64,000 bases of DNA from Niabella agricola (GTDB lineage Bacteria > Bacteroidota > Bacteroidia > Chitinophagales > Chitinophagaceae). Location: positions 3,534,001 through 3,598,000 of the forward strand of contig NZ_JAJHIZ010000003.1 in assembly GCF_021538615.1 (NCBI RefSeq), given 5' to 3'. Position 1 is the first letter of the stretch. Each line of letters starts with the position of its first letter. The translations under genes were made by a program, and so were the position numbers. The notes under the pieces are model-generated. The model saw only the letters and a list, made by a program, of their open reading frames with translations. It ran no database searches and was not told where the DNA came from. Of this stretch, positions 40,743 to 50,008 are shown piece after piece.

Positions 40743-42764
40743 CTAAGGCTCCATCCATACCTCGTTTTCTTTCAATAGGTCGATGAGCGCCTCCACAGCA
40801 ATATCGCTGTTCACATTCCGTTTTACCACATCCTTGCCTTTGTAAAGTGTAATCTTTCCCGGGCCGCTACCTACGTAGCCGAAATCGGCATCGGCCATTT
40901 CGCCTGGTCCGTTTACAATACAACCCATGATCGCAATTTTTACACCTTTGAGGTGGTTGGTAACGGAGCGGATCTTTGTGGTGGTTTCCTGTAGATCAAA
41001 CAGCGTCCGGCCACAGGAAGGGCAGGAAATATATTCTGTTTTGGAAATGCGGGTGCGGGTGGCCTGTAAAATACTGAAAGCTGTGTTGTTCATAAACTGC
41101 TCTGCAGCTCCGGTATCTGTGGCCAATGTATAGCGCCGTCCGCTCAACTGAGCGTCGTTAAATGTATTGTAAGCTTCGGCGCTCATGCCCAGGCAAATAC
41201 CGTTGCCATAACCATCCAGGAACAAGGCGCCGGTTTCAGTAGCAAAGTGGATTAAATGCTCATCGGCCGTGCTCCAGTCACTGTCTGTAATAAAGACCAA
41301 TGGATGTTGGATACCGCGTTCCTCCAGTTCAATACACATACGGCGTACAGATTGCATCGCATTTTTCCGGCGGCTGCTCAGGCAGAGTACGATATTCGTT
41401 TTACCCGCCAGGGCATTCAGGTCTTGCAGGTTGTCTGCATCCAGCATTACAAAATTCAGCAGCGGACTTGTAGGGGCCGTATTGATGAATGCACCGGTCT
41501 CATATAGGGGAAAATATTTTGTCGGGTCCTGCGCCGTTGCCCAATGTTCCGGTGTAGTGATCACTTTCAACATTCCCGGCAGGGGAAAATCCAGTTCGGC
41601 CTTCGCGGTATAAATATAATCCGCTGCGGCGTCGGCAACATGCCATTTATCATTCCCTGCATCGTACGTATAACCTACGGCCTGTAAGGACGCCGGGGTA
41701 ATCGTGTTTAGCTTGCTAAGATCGGCTACTACCACCGGTACCTGTTCGCCTCCTATGTTTCCAACGCTTGTAGTCCGATGTTTTTGCGACTGAAAAGGGT
41801 TGTATTTGGCGGTGGCCAGGTCAACCGGCTGGCCTGCTGATCTTGGTGAGTGCGTATCCGCTGGCGAGTCCTTTAACGAATTGCTTTCATACCGCTTCAC
41901 AATATCCCGGCATACGGGGATCTCCAGCTCGGGGTCTTCGGTCAGTGAAACACGGATCGTATCACCGATACCGTCTTCCATAAGCGTACCAATACCAATG
42001 GCCGATTTGATACGGCCGTCTTCGCCATCGCCTGCTTCGGTAACGCCCAGGTGCAAAGGATAGATCTCCCCAAACTCTTCATCCATCGTTTTGATCAGCA
42101 ACCGGTAGGCCTGTACCATCACGATAGGATTGCTGGCCTTCATGCTCAGCACGATCTGGTGATAATTTTCATCTCTTGCAATACGCAGGAACTCCATGGC
42201 ACTTTCCACCATTCCCATGGGGGTGTCGCCATAACGGCTCATGATCCGGTCGCTCAGGCTGCCATGATTGGTACCGATGCGCATAGCCGTTCCATATTCC
42301 TTACATACTTTGATCAGGGGAGTGAACCGTTCGCGGATCCGGTCAATTTCTTCCGCATATTCCGCATCTGTGTATTCGAGCTGTTCAAATTTCTTTTTAT
42401 CAACATAATTGCCCGGGTTCACCCGCACTTTTTCAACGATACGCGCGGCAATTTCAGCAGCATTCGGTGTAAAATGAATATCGGCTACCAGCGGTGTATG
42501 ATAGCCCCTTTTATGCAATTCATTCTTAATATTCAGCAGGTTCTCGGCTTCCTTTTTGGATGGCGCTGTAATGCGGACCAGCTCGGCTCCGGCTTCAATA
42601 CACCGGATGGATTGTTCCACTGTACTGATGGTATCCATCGTATCGGTGGTGGTCATGGTTTGCACCCGGATGGGATGGTTATTACCTAATAATAAATCTC
42701 CAATCTTTACCTCTTTGGTTAACAGTCTTTTATATGAAGTGAGTGATGCTGCGTATAATTCCAT
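40743..42764 (-). CDS. ispG: 4-hydroxy-3-methylbut-2-enyl diphosphate synthase, long form
   Basis: This 673-residue protein is IspG (GcpE) of the long, three-domain type seen in Bacteroidota, Chlamydiae and plants. It has an N-terminal TIM-barrel (about 1-290: VQTMTTTDTMDT, LVADIHFTPNAAE, VRVNPGNYVDKKKF, KASNPIVMVQAYRLL). An inserted domain follows (about 300-560), then a C-terminal iron-sulphur domain with SCPSCGRTLFDL and GCIVNGPGEMADADFGYVG. It catalyses the penultimate step of the MEP pathway using a 4Fe-4S cluster. The ATG at 42764 lies four bases from a TATCTTTG box. Confidence 0.95.
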   Translation of the reverse strand: MELYAASLTSYKRLLTKEVKIGDLLLGNNHPIRVQTMTTTDTMDTISTVEQSIRCIEAGAELVRITAPSKKEAENLLNIKNELHKRGYHTPLVADIHFTPNAAEIAARIVEKVRVNPGNYVDKKKFEQLEYTDAEYAEEIDRIRERFTPLIKVCKEYGTAMRIGTNHGSLSDRIMSRYGDTPMGMVESAMEFLRIARDENYHQIVLSMKASNPIVMVQAYRLLIKTMDEEFGEIYPLHLGVTEAGDGEDGRIKSAIGIGTLMEDGIGDTIRVSLTEDPELEIPVCRDIVKRYESNSLKDSPADTHSPRSAGQPVDLATAKYNPFQSQKHRTTSVGNIGGEQVPVVVADLSKLNTITPASLQAVGYTYDAGNDKWHVADAAADYIYTAKAELDFPLPGMLKVITTPEHWATAQDPTKYFPLYETGAFINTAPTSPLLNFVMLDADNLQDLNALAGKTNIVLCLSSRRKNAMQSVRRMCIELEERGIQHPLVFITDSDWSTADEHLIHFATETGALFLDGYGNGICLGMSAEAYNTFNDAQLSGRRYTLATDTGAAEQFMNNTAFSILQATRTRISKTEYISCPSCGRTLFDLQETTTKIRSVTNHLKGVKIAIMGCIVNGPGEMADADFGYVGSGPGKITLYKGKDVVKRNVNSDIAVEALIDLLKENEVWMEP

Positions 42765-42768
42765 GCTG

Positions 42769-42776
42769 CAAAGATA
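42769..42776 (-). promoter_or_regulatory. -7 box (TATCTTTG) for ispG; leaderless arrangement
   Basis: Minus-strand TATCTTTG is followed by only four bases before the ATG at 42764, so transcription should start at or within the start codon. Confidence 0.5.
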
Positions 42777-42993
42777 ACCAATGTTTGAGTGTACATTCAT
42801 TTATAAACTTGCAGCTGCTGGCGGTTTTTTGTTCAGGTATCTCATGGCAGTTTCGTCTTCTGTGCAGATTCTGATTTTTGCATCTTTGGCCCGGGTTGAT
42901 GGTGATCGCTTTCTTTTGCACTTATCCGCGGATCTGCGGGAGCAGGACATTGGCTGTTCCATCTTTTCTGTTTATCTTTCCTCCCGGTTAACG

Positions 42994-44013
42994 ATGCGCT
43001 TCATGTTTATTAAAAAGCCTGTGTCTGTACGTACGTTTATTGCGTTTTTGATGTTGCTTGCCTTAACAACCCGGGCACAGCAACCACCGGTGGCGGTTAT
43101 TGAACGGCTGCACCCAAACCTGGATGCCGTGATCGATACCCATGCCACAGTATCGGTAATTGCGGATGGCTTCGGATGGGTAGAAGGACCTTTATGGGTG
43201 GAGGCGGAAAAGATGTTGCTGTTTTCCGATGTATTGAACAACAGGATCTATAAGTGGACTGCGGAAAAAGGTACCCGGATTTACTTGGAGCCTTCGGGAT
43301 ACACAGCCGCTGTTCCGCGGGGTAAAGAACTGGGGTCAAACGGACTGGCCATCAATGCCCGTGGTCAGCTGGTGCTTTGCCAGCATGGCGACCGCCGCAT
43401 CTCAGTAATGAATGCTCCGCTTGCAAACCCAGAACCGGCATTTATTACAGCCGCCGGCGACTATCGGAACAAAAAGTTCAATAGTCCCAATGACCTGGCC
43501 GTTAAAAGCAATGGCGCCATCTATTTTACAGACCCGCCTTACGGATTGGAACAGGGACCGGAAGATCCTGCAAGGGAACTGCCGTTTCATGGGGTGTACC
43601 GCATTGCAAAGGACGGACATGTTACCTTATTGGCCGACAGCCTGACCCGGCCGAATGGTATTGCTTTTTTTCCGGGCGAAAAGCAGTTGCTGATTGCCAA
43701 CTCGGATCCGCAAAAACCGCACTGGTATATCTATGATCTGGATAAAGAGGGCGGGCTTGCCAACGGACGTGTTTTTTTTAATGGTACGGCCATTTTCCAA
43801 AAAGAGCACCGCACACCGGATGGAATTAAGATCAATAAAAGAGGGGTTGTTTTTGCGCCGGGGCCGGGCGGCGTATGGATCTTTAATAAAGAAGGCCGGG
43901 CACTGGGCAGAATCAAGACCAGCTTGATTACGTCTAATTGTGCGTTTTCGGAAGATTACCGCACGCTCTTTATTACCGCTGATCATTGTGTATTAAAAGT
44001 AACATTAAAATAA
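42994..44013 (+). CDS. Exported SMP-30/gluconolactonase-type lactonase
   Basis: This is a 339-residue protein from the ATG at 42994 (43003 is also possible). A signal peptide ends in LALTTRAQ, followed by a six-bladed SMP-30 propeller: GFGWVEGPLWVEAEKMLLFS, SNGLAINARGQLVLCQHGDR, FNSPNDLAVKSNGAIYFTDP, LTRPNGIAFFPGEKQLLIAN and TPDGIKINKRGVVFAPG. The Asn and Asp residues in these motifs bind the active-site metal. It begins the galactonate operon, so it probably opens galactonolactone in the periplasm before uptake. Confidence 0.88.
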   Translation: MRFMFIKKPVSVRTFIAFLMLLALTTRAQQPPVAVIERLHPNLDAVIDTHATVSVIADGFGWVEGPLWVEAEKMLLFSDVLNNRIYKWTAEKGTRIYLEPSGYTAAVPRGKELGSNGLAINARGQLVLCQHGDRRISVMNAPLANPEPAFITAAGDYRNKKFNSPNDLAVKSNGAIYFTDPPYGLEQGPEDPARELPFHGVYRIAKDGHVTLLADSLTRPNGIAFFPGEKQLLIANSDPQKPHWYIYDLDKEGGLANGRVFFNGTAIFQKEHRTPDGIKINKRGVVFAPGPGGVWIFNKEGRALGRIKTSLITSNCAFSEDYRTLFITADHCVLKVTLK

Positions 44014-44025
44014 CAGCAACAACAT

Positions 44026-44649
44026 ATGACCGTTTATCAACAAATAACCCGAAATAAACTCATTGCCATTTTAAGAGGTGCTGCTCCTTCGGAGGTGGTC
44101 CGTATTGCTACCGCATTATATGAAGGGGGCATCCGGCTGCTGGAAATTACCATGAATTCAGAAGCACCACTACAGGCCATCGAGCAGGTAGCCGATAAAC
44201 TGGGCGATGCGATGATAATTGGTGCCGGAACAGTCCTTGATGCCGCCCACGCTGCGGATGCAGTGCGTGCCGGAGCCCGTTTTATTCTTTCTCCGGTTGT
44301 GGAAGAACGCGTCATTGATGCAAGTAAGAGGCTGGGTGCTGTTAGCATTCCGGGAGCCTATACGGCTACCGAAATTTATACGGCTCACAAAGCCGGCGCT
44401 GATATCGTGAAAGTGTTTCCTGCCAACTCTCCTGCATACATCAAAGACCTCAGAGCCCCGCTGCCACATATTCCCTTATTGCCTACAGGGGGCATTACAC
44501 CGGAAAATATTGGTGCGTATCTGAAAACCGGGGCCGTGGGATTTGGTATCGGCAGTGCATTGGTCGATACCAAACAACCGGTAACCGATGCATACCTGGA
44601 AACGCTAAAAGAAAATGCCCGCCAGTTTGTGCAGGCCATTCAATCCTAA
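44026..44649 (+). CDS. KDPG/KDPGal aldolase (2-dehydro-3-deoxy-6-phosphogalactonate aldolase likely)
   Basis: This 207-residue class I aldolase has the Eda/DgoA pattern: [70 protein letters not shown] and the Schiff-base Lys in [10 protein letters not shown]. Family members cleave KDPG or KDPGal. The flanking galactonate dehydratase and KDGal kinase genes make KDPGal the likely substrate, giving pyruvate and glyceraldehyde-3-phosphate. The gene starts 12 bp after the lactonase. Confidence 0.88.
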   Translation: MTVYQQITRNKLIAILRGAAPSEVVRIATALYEGGIRLLEITMNSEAPLQAIEQVADKLGDAMIIGAGTVLDAAHAADAVRAGARFILSPVVEERVIDASKRLGAVSIPGAYTATEIYTAHKAGADIVKVFPANSPAYIKDLRAPLPHIPLLPTGGITPENIGAYLKTGAVGFGIGSALVDTKQPVTDAYLETLKENARQFVQAIQS

Positions 44650-44659
44650 AAAGAACATC

Positions 44660-45808
44660 ATGAAAATAAAAGGATATGAACTGTTCCTGGTGCCGCCCCG
44701 CTGGCTCTTTTTAAAGATCGAAACAGATGAAGGCATCACCGGCTGGGGCGAACCGGTGATCGAGGGAAGAGCGGCTACTGTAAAAGCTGCGGTGGACGAG
44801 TTGATGGAATACCTGGAAGGTAAGGATCCCTTACATATTGAGGACCACTGGAACACAATGTACCGGGCAGGGTTTTACCGGGGAGGACCGATCCTGATGA
44901 GTGCAATTGCCGGTATCGACCAGGCGCTGTGGGATATTAAGGGAAAATACTATCATGCGCCGGTGCATCAGCTTTTGGGAGGCAGGGCGCATGATTCAAT
45001 GAAGGTATATTCCTGGATCGGTGGCGACCGGCCGGCAGATGTAGGCGCTGCAGCACGGCAGATGGCGGAGCAGGGGTTCCTTGCGGTGAAAATGAATGCC
45101 ACCGAGGAATTACAATATGTGGACAGCTATGATAAAATAGACCAGGCAGTAGCCCGTATTGCAGCAGTGCGCGAGGCTACCGGTCAGGACTTTGGGGTCG
45201 GTATCGATTTCCATGGCCGGGTACACAAACCAATGGCAAAGATCCTGGCGAAAGAACTGGAACCGTTCCGGCCCATGTTTATTGAGGAGCCGGTACTTCC
45301 GGAAAACAATGAGGCGCTGCGCGAAATTGCAAACCATGTATCCATCCCGATTGCCACCGGCGAGCGGATGTTTTCCAGGTGGCAGTTCAAAACCCTGCTC
45401 ACTGAAGGTTATGCCGATATCATTCAGCCGGATGTATCGCATGCAGGAGGTATTACAGAATGCAAGAAGATCCTTTCCATGGCAGAGGCCTTTGATGTGG
45501 CTGCGGCCCCGCATTGTCCGCTGGGGCCTATTGCACTGGCCGCCTGTTTACAGGTAGATGCTACCTGCCATAATGCTTTTATCCAGGAGCAGAGCCTGGG
45601 CATCCATTACAACCAGGGCAGTGACCTTCTCGATTATCTGACAGATAAAACCGTGCTTGAATACAGGAACGGGTATGTAAAAATACCGGATCAGCCTGGG
45701 TTGGGTATCAATATCAACGAAGCGCATGTACGTAAAATGGCAGCCATAGGCCATAACTGGCGGAACCCCGTATGGCGGCACAAGGATGGAAGCATTGCAG
45801 AATGGTAA
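44660..45808 (+). CDS. dgoD: D-galactonate dehydratase
   Basis: This 382-residue enolase-superfamily enzyme has the same length as E. coli DgoD. It has the metal-binding and acid/base segments GIDFHGRVH (near 183), [37 protein letters not shown] and [14 protein letters not shown] with the catalytic His. It converts D-galactonate to 2-dehydro-3-deoxygalactonate. The ATG at 44660 is chosen; the upstream frame overlaps the aldolase. It is the central gene of the operon. Confidence 0.93.
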   Translation: MKIKGYELFLVPPRWLFLKIETDEGITGWGEPVIEGRAATVKAAVDELMEYLEGKDPLHIEDHWNTMYRAGFYRGGPILMSAIAGIDQALWDIKGKYYHAPVHQLLGGRAHDSMKVYSWIGGDRPADVGAAARQMAEQGFLAVKMNATEELQYVDSYDKIDQAVARIAAVREATGQDFGVGIDFHGRVHKPMAKILAKELEPFRPMFIEEPVLPENNEALREIANHVSIPIATGERMFSRWQFKTLLTEGYADIIQPDVSHAGGITECKKILSMAEAFDVAAAPHCPLGPIALAACLQVDATCHNAFIQEQSLGIHYNQGSDLLDYLTDKTVLEYRNGYVKIPDQPGLGININEAHVRKMAAIGHNWRNPVWRHKDGSIAEW

Positions 45809-45818
45809 AACAAAAAAT

Positions 45819-47129
45819 ATGAACTCCAACATTCCGGCTGTTAGGCCTACCCGGGTCCGCTACCAGGTATTGTTCCTCATATTCGTGAACGTAGTCATCA
45901 ATTATATGGACCGCAGTAACCTGGCTGTGGCTGCTTCTGCTATCGGAAAGGAATTCCGGTTTTCTTCTGTGCAGATGGGGCTTATTTTTTCTGCATTCAG
46001 CTGGACCTACCTGTTATTCCAGGTTCCCGGTGGCATCCTGGTGAAACGGTTCACTCCCCGGGTGCTCTACGCCGTTAGTCTTATCGGCTGGTCACTGGCC
46101 ACCGTGTTGCAAGGGTTTGCAAAAGGCTTTGTTTCCTTATTTGGATTGCGGATGGCTACCGGGGCGCTTGAGGCGCCGGCTTTCCCCATTAATAACCGCG
46201 TGGTCAGCAGCTGGTTCCCCGTGCAGGAGCGGGCTTCAGCCATTGCCGTATATACCTCCGGACAGTTTCTGGGACTGGCCTTCCTGATGCCGGTTCTTTC
46301 AAAAATCCAGCTGCAGGCCGGGTGGAAGGGGCTCTTTGTGATTACTGGGCTGATTGGAATGGTATGGGGATTGATATGGTACTTCCTTTACCGGGACCCC
46401 CTGCAGCATAAAAGGGCGAATCAGGAAGAGCTTAGACATATAGAGGATGGCGGTGGCATATTCAACAGCCGGCAGGATGATAAGATCAAACGGTCTTTTC
46501 AATGGAAGGACCTGCGCGTGGTATTATCGTACCGGAAGCTATGGGGGATCTACCTGGGACAATTTGCGGTGAACGGAGCCTTGTGGTTCTTTTTGACCTG
46601 GTTTCCTAAATACCTGGTCGATTACAGGGGAATGAATTTTATCCAATCCGGTTATTGGGCTTCTGTTCCCTACCTGTCGGCATTTGCAGGCGTACTGAGC
46701 TCGGGCTTCCTTTCCGATTACCTGGTGCGCCGGGGTGTACCGGCTGCCCGTGCCCGCAAATGGCCCATTATTGCCGGTCTGCTGTTGTCCGTATGCATTG
46801 TGGGCGCTAATTATGTGCATACACCGGGGTGGATCATCCTGTTTATGTCTCTGTCTTTTTTTGGAGTAGGATTTGCTTCCATTACCTGGATCTTTGTATC
46901 CACGCTTGCGCCTGAGTACCTGATCGACGTAACCGGGGGTGTCTTTAATTTTATTGGTCAGCTCTCCGGTATTGTAGTGCCGGTGGTGATCGGCTTTCTG
47001 GCCAGCGGCGGCAATTTTGCGCCGGCGCTTATTTTCATTGCAGTGCTCGGGGCGTTGGGTGCTTGTTCTTACATCTTCCTGGTAGGAAATGTTGAGCGGG
47101 TAACGGTGGAAAATGCACGGGATCAATAA
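45819..47129 (+). CDS. MFS sugar-acid transporter (ACS family, DgoT/ExuT-like)
   Basis: This 436-residue permease has twelve predicted helices. Family features include VVINYMDRSNLAVAASAIG (helix 1 with the ACS-type D-R-x-N), GLRMATGALEAPAFPINNRV, SSWFPVQERASAIAVYTSGQ and PKYLVDYRGMNFIQSGYW. It would bring galactonate or a related hexonate into the cytoplasm with protons. The gene starts 10 bp after dgoD. The substrate is inferred from the operon. Confidence 0.9.
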   Translation: MNSNIPAVRPTRVRYQVLFLIFVNVVINYMDRSNLAVAASAIGKEFRFSSVQMGLIFSAFSWTYLLFQVPGGILVKRFTPRVLYAVSLIGWSLATVLQGFAKGFVSLFGLRMATGALEAPAFPINNRVVSSWFPVQERASAIAVYTSGQFLGLAFLMPVLSKIQLQAGWKGLFVITGLIGMVWGLIWYFLYRDPLQHKRANQEELRHIEDGGGIFNSRQDDKIKRSFQWKDLRVVLSYRKLWGIYLGQFAVNGALWFFLTWFPKYLVDYRGMNFIQSGYWASVPYLSAFAGVLSSGFLSDYLVRRGVPAARARKWPIIAGLLLSVCIVGANYVHTPGWIILFMSLSFFGVGFASITWIFVSTLAPEYLIDVTGGVFNFIGQLSGIVVPVVIGFLASGGNFAPALIFIAVLGALGACSYIFLVGNVERVTVENARDQ

Positions 47130-47140
47130 TCATTAATTGT

Positions 47141-48091
47141 ATGGATTTTTTTTTAAGTTGCGATTGGGGAACGAGTACATTCCGGTTACGGCTGATACAG
47201 GTAACCGGTTTAGTCATACAAGCAACTGTTCAACTTGCGCAGGGCATCGCTCAAACGGCAGCGGAATGGCAGCAAAAGGGCGAAGCCATCAGCAGGGAAG
47301 CATATTATATCCGTTTTTTAAACCAGCAAATTCAAACCCTGGAACAACAACTGGGGCATTCACTGACCGGTATTCCGATTGTGTTGTCGGGTATGGCTTC
47401 GTCCTCCATCGGGGTAACCGAATTGCCCTATAAAGCACTGCCATTTTCGATAGATGGTTCCGGTCTCATAGTGCAGACCATTCCCGATGATCGCCATCCT
47501 TTGTTGCTGATCTCCGGTGCCTGTACTGCAACAGATGTGATGCGCGGCGAGGAAACAAAAATCGTGGGAGCAGCAGACGCTTTGCCCGACACGGAGCAGG
47601 AGCTGTTGCTGTTGCTGCCCGGAACCCACCCCAAGCATATACAGGTCCATAACCGCATGGTAACGGCCTTCCGAACGTTTATGACGGGGGAAGTTTTTGG
47701 CCTGCTTGCAGCACAGAGCATCCTGGCAGGCTCGGTAACCCGTAACAATGAGCTGAGTGACCCCTCAAGCCATGCGTATTTTATGCGTGGCGTACACCTC
47801 AGCCAAACGCATTCTTTATTACATCATTTGTTTGGGGTACGCACAAATCAGCTGTTAAAAAAAATACCACCGGAACATAACTATCATTACCTCAGTGGCC
47901 TGCTGATTGGCGAGGAACTGAAGACCCTGCTGGCTGATCAACCGGTATACCTGCTGGGCAGCACCACACATTTGGCGGCATATACCCTTGCCTGTGAGAC
48001 GCTGGGCATTAAAACAATCCTGTTACCGGATGCAGACCAGGCACTGGTGAAGGGACAGCTGGAGATCTTAAAACGGCATCAGATGCATTAG
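47141..48091 (+). CDS. dgoK: 2-dehydro-3-deoxygalactonokinase
   Basis: This 316-residue kinase has the DgoK signature SCDWGTSTFRLRLI at the N-terminus, VLSGMASSSIGVTELPYKAL, LLISGACTATDVMRGEETKI and LLLPGTHPKHIQVHNRMV. It also has the C-terminal ATP-binding region with LLGSTTHLAAYTLA. It phosphorylates 2-dehydro-3-deoxygalactonate, completing the De Ley-Doudoroff route with the neighbours. It is the last gene of the operon, beginning 11 bp after the transporter. Confidence 0.92.
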   Translation: MDFFLSCDWGTSTFRLRLIQVTGLVIQATVQLAQGIAQTAAEWQQKGEAISREAYYIRFLNQQIQTLEQQLGHSLTGIPIVLSGMASSSIGVTELPYKALPFSIDGSGLIVQTIPDDRHPLLLISGACTATDVMRGEETKIVGAADALPDTEQELLLLLPGTHPKHIQVHNRMVTAFRTFMTGEVFGLLAAQSILAGSVTRNNELSDPSSHAYFMRGVHLSQTHSLLHHLFGVRTNQLLKKIPPEHNYHYLSGLLIGEELKTLLADQPVYLLGSTTHLAAYTLACETLGIKTILLPDADQALVKGQLEILKRHQMH

Positions 48092-48143
48092 CGGGTTACA
48101 TCCCCGCCGGAATACTGCATTGCCAGCCCGGGTATACCCCGAA

Positions 48144-48155
48144 TTTGAGACAGCC
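48144..48155. repeat. Solo copy of the inverted-repeat element end (TTTGAGACAGCC)
   Basis: The twelve bases match the terminus of the element at 7682-7832 (reverse complement of GGCTGTCTCAAA). No second end is seen nearby, so it may be a truncated remnant or chance. Confidence 0.3.
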
Positions 48156-48237
48156 AGGGTAGGTTGCCACCTGGTATTGCTGCATCCGGTACTTCATACT
48201 ACCGGCGGTATTTCCTTATTTCTTATTTTTATATCCA

Positions 48238-48915
48238 ATGAAACCGGTTGCCTGGCATATTGCTTTTATCTGCGTAGTGGTGCTCTATTTTTTGGCCATG
48301 GCCCTGCAAAACGACGCCCTGCAGTTTTTGCTAAAACCCTTGCTGGTAAGCACGCTGCTGGGTGGCTTTATTTCAGCAACTGCTGGCAGCGGTTCGCCGT
48401 TTAAAAAATGGGTGGTCGGCGCCCTGGTATGCTCCGTTGGTGGGGATACACTACTAATGTTTGCCAATGACAACGAACGGTACTTTATTTTAGGACTGGT
48501 TTGCTTTTTGATTGCCCATATCTTTTATATCCTTTGTTTTCATTTTATAAAAGTAAAAGCATCTATTTCCGGCAAATGGTATACAGCTATTATTGTAGGA
48601 GTGTATTACTTTTTCATCATGAGCTTTTTGCTGCCGCATCTGGGCGTATTAAAAATACCGGTACTGATCTACGGTGTCGTTATCAGTTTTATGCTCCTGC
48701 TGGCTATGCACTTATATGACTTGCCCAATCACAAAACGGCACGTATCATTTTAACGGGCGCTGTCTTTTTTGCAGTATCGGATTCGGTGCTCGCAGTGAA
48801 TAAATTCCATCACCCGGTTGCATGGGGCGGTTGGGCTATTATGGGTACTTATACACTGGCGCAATGGCTACTGACACGCGGAATGACCCGGTATATCAGG
48901 GAGCAGGTATTGTAG
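48238..48915 (+). CDS. YhhN-family membrane protein (lysoplasmalogenase-like)
   Basis: This 225-residue protein has about eight helices and the TMEM86/YhhN motifs: LLKPLLVSTLLGG, LVCSVGGDTLLMFANDNERYF, GLVCFLIAHIFYILCF, GAVFFAVSDSVLAVNKFHHP and WAIMGTYTLAQWLL. Eukaryotic members hydrolyse lysoplasmalogens; bacterial activity is less certain. It follows dgoK by 146 bp and is unlikely to share its function. It converges with the SMI1/KNR4 gene. Confidence 0.88.
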   Translation: MKPVAWHIAFICVVVLYFLAMALQNDALQFLLKPLLVSTLLGGFISATAGSGSPFKKWVVGALVCSVGGDTLLMFANDNERYFILGLVCFLIAHIFYILCFHFIKVKASISGKWYTAIIVGVYYFFIMSFLLPHLGVLKIPVLIYGVVISFMLLLAMHLYDLPNHKTARIILTGAVFFAVSDSVLAVNKFHHPVAWGGWAIMGTYTLAQWLLTRGMTRYIREQVL

Positions 48916-48920
48916 GGCCA

Positions 48921-49652
48921 TTATTTGCAGGGAATATAATCCGGAACCTTACGGGTTCCGTTGGGAAGCAACACTGAAAAGAACCTGCGTTGGGTACCCT
49001 GTATTTTTGCTAATGCCTGATCCAGCCATAGCTCGTACCAGTTCAAAAAAGTTAATCTTTCGGTACTGCCCAATTGGTTTAACGGATGCATATCGCCATC
49101 GTTGATCCGTTCATCAGCCCACATATTTCCTTTTTCAGGCCCGTTTATGATCAGGCTGACCTGTATACAACCGTCATCAGCCAAACATAACCGGCCCTGG
49201 TCATGTTCGGTTCCGCTGATCAGCTCCCATTTCTTTTCAAAAAGCAGTTTTTCCAATTGTTGGTTTCCTGCTTCATAGGCGGCTTCCAGCCGGGCATCCA
49301 GCTGCTCCAGCTCGGCTTCCATATTCCATGATGCTGTATGCGGAAAGGGCCGGCTTAAATCAAAGTATTGGTGTGCCGCTTCTCCGGAGGGGTCAAAAAA
49401 GCAGATATTGCTTGTCTCTAACCGGCGAAGGCCGTAAAAAGGACCGGCGCCGCCATCGCCCAGTATTGTAAGGAAGGCGATGTATTCATCCGGAAGTTGG
49501 ACCCGGTGTGTTGCTTCAAATAATTGCACCTGTTCCGGCTCTAACGGCGGATTCAACCGGTATTGATGGATACCTGCGCCTGGTAATTCCCGTTTTGTAT
49601 CTGTATTCCGGAGCTGGCTGAGCTTTTCCCGGATCCTGTTTATTTGCTGCAT
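48921..49652 (-). CDS. SMI1/KNR4-family protein
   Basis: This 243-residue soluble protein has the SMI1/KNR4 (SUKH-like) pattern: EPEQVQLFEATHRVQLPDEY, IAFLTILGDGGAGPFYGLRR, YFDLSRPFPHTASWNME, LCLADDGCIQVSLIINGPEK and TFLNWYELWLDQALAKIQ. SUKH proteins often act as immunity proteins in polymorphic toxin systems. No toxin gene is adjacent, so this may be a stand-alone member. The ATG at 49652 is preferred. Confidence 0.85.
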   Translation of the reverse strand: MQQINRIREKLSQLRNTDTKRELPGAGIHQYRLNPPLEPEQVQLFEATHRVQLPDEYIAFLTILGDGGAGPFYGLRRLETSNICFFDPSGEAAHQYFDLSRPFPHTASWNMEAELEQLDARLEAAYEAGNQQLEKLLFEKKWELISGTEHDQGRLCLADDGCIQVSLIINGPEKGNMWADERINDGDMHPLNQLGSTERLTFLNWYELWLDQALAKIQGTQRRFFSVLLPNGTRKVPDYIPCK

Positions 49653-49810
49653 GCGTGTATTCACAATTGTTAAAAGGTAATGAGGGGTATGCAAATAGCA
49701 CAAGAACCAAGCCATTACTTAACCGGGTACTAAATTTTGCTGAAAAGCAAGGATCGGTATCCCGGGATTTTCAATGATTTTTGACAAATGTTTAAGAAAA
49801 TTCGGGATCC

Positions 49811-49901
49811 TTGTTTTTTTAAACGACCTTTTTCGTACCTTCACGGTAGGTGTTTTTCATAGGTTAGCAACGGCTGATTGTTTTTACAATCGGCCTTTTT
49901 T
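49811..49901 (+). ncRNA. Possible orphan small transcript with promoter-like sequence and intrinsic terminator
   Basis: A TTG (49811-49813), a 22-nt spacer and TACCTTCA (49836-49843) look like a weak promoter. They are followed by GGCTGATTGT (49872-49881) and ACAATCGGCC (49886-49895), a 10-bp stem with one G-U pair, then a run of six T (49896-49901). The predicted RNA is about 50-55 nt. No plus-strand gene ends upstream, since YhhN stops 950 bp away. The rest of the 49653-50008 gap holds nothing recognisable. Confidence 0.4.
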
Positions 49902-50008
49902 GTGCAAAAAAAATCTACAGGATGAGGCTCAAAACGGAGACAGCAACGGCCTGTTAATGCCGGTTTACATGAGGTACTGCCTTATAAACCAGGGATCAGG
50001 GATCGGGT

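Noticed and set aside
44026..44649. Entner-Doudoroff KDPG aldolase acting in glucose catabolism
   Set aside because: No edd, zwf or pgl genes are linked; dgoD and dgoK on either side make the galactonate route more likely.
48921..49652. Immunity gene of a polymorphic toxin system
   Set aside because: The SMI1/KNR4 fold allows it, but there is no toxin, secretion or Rhs gene nearby.
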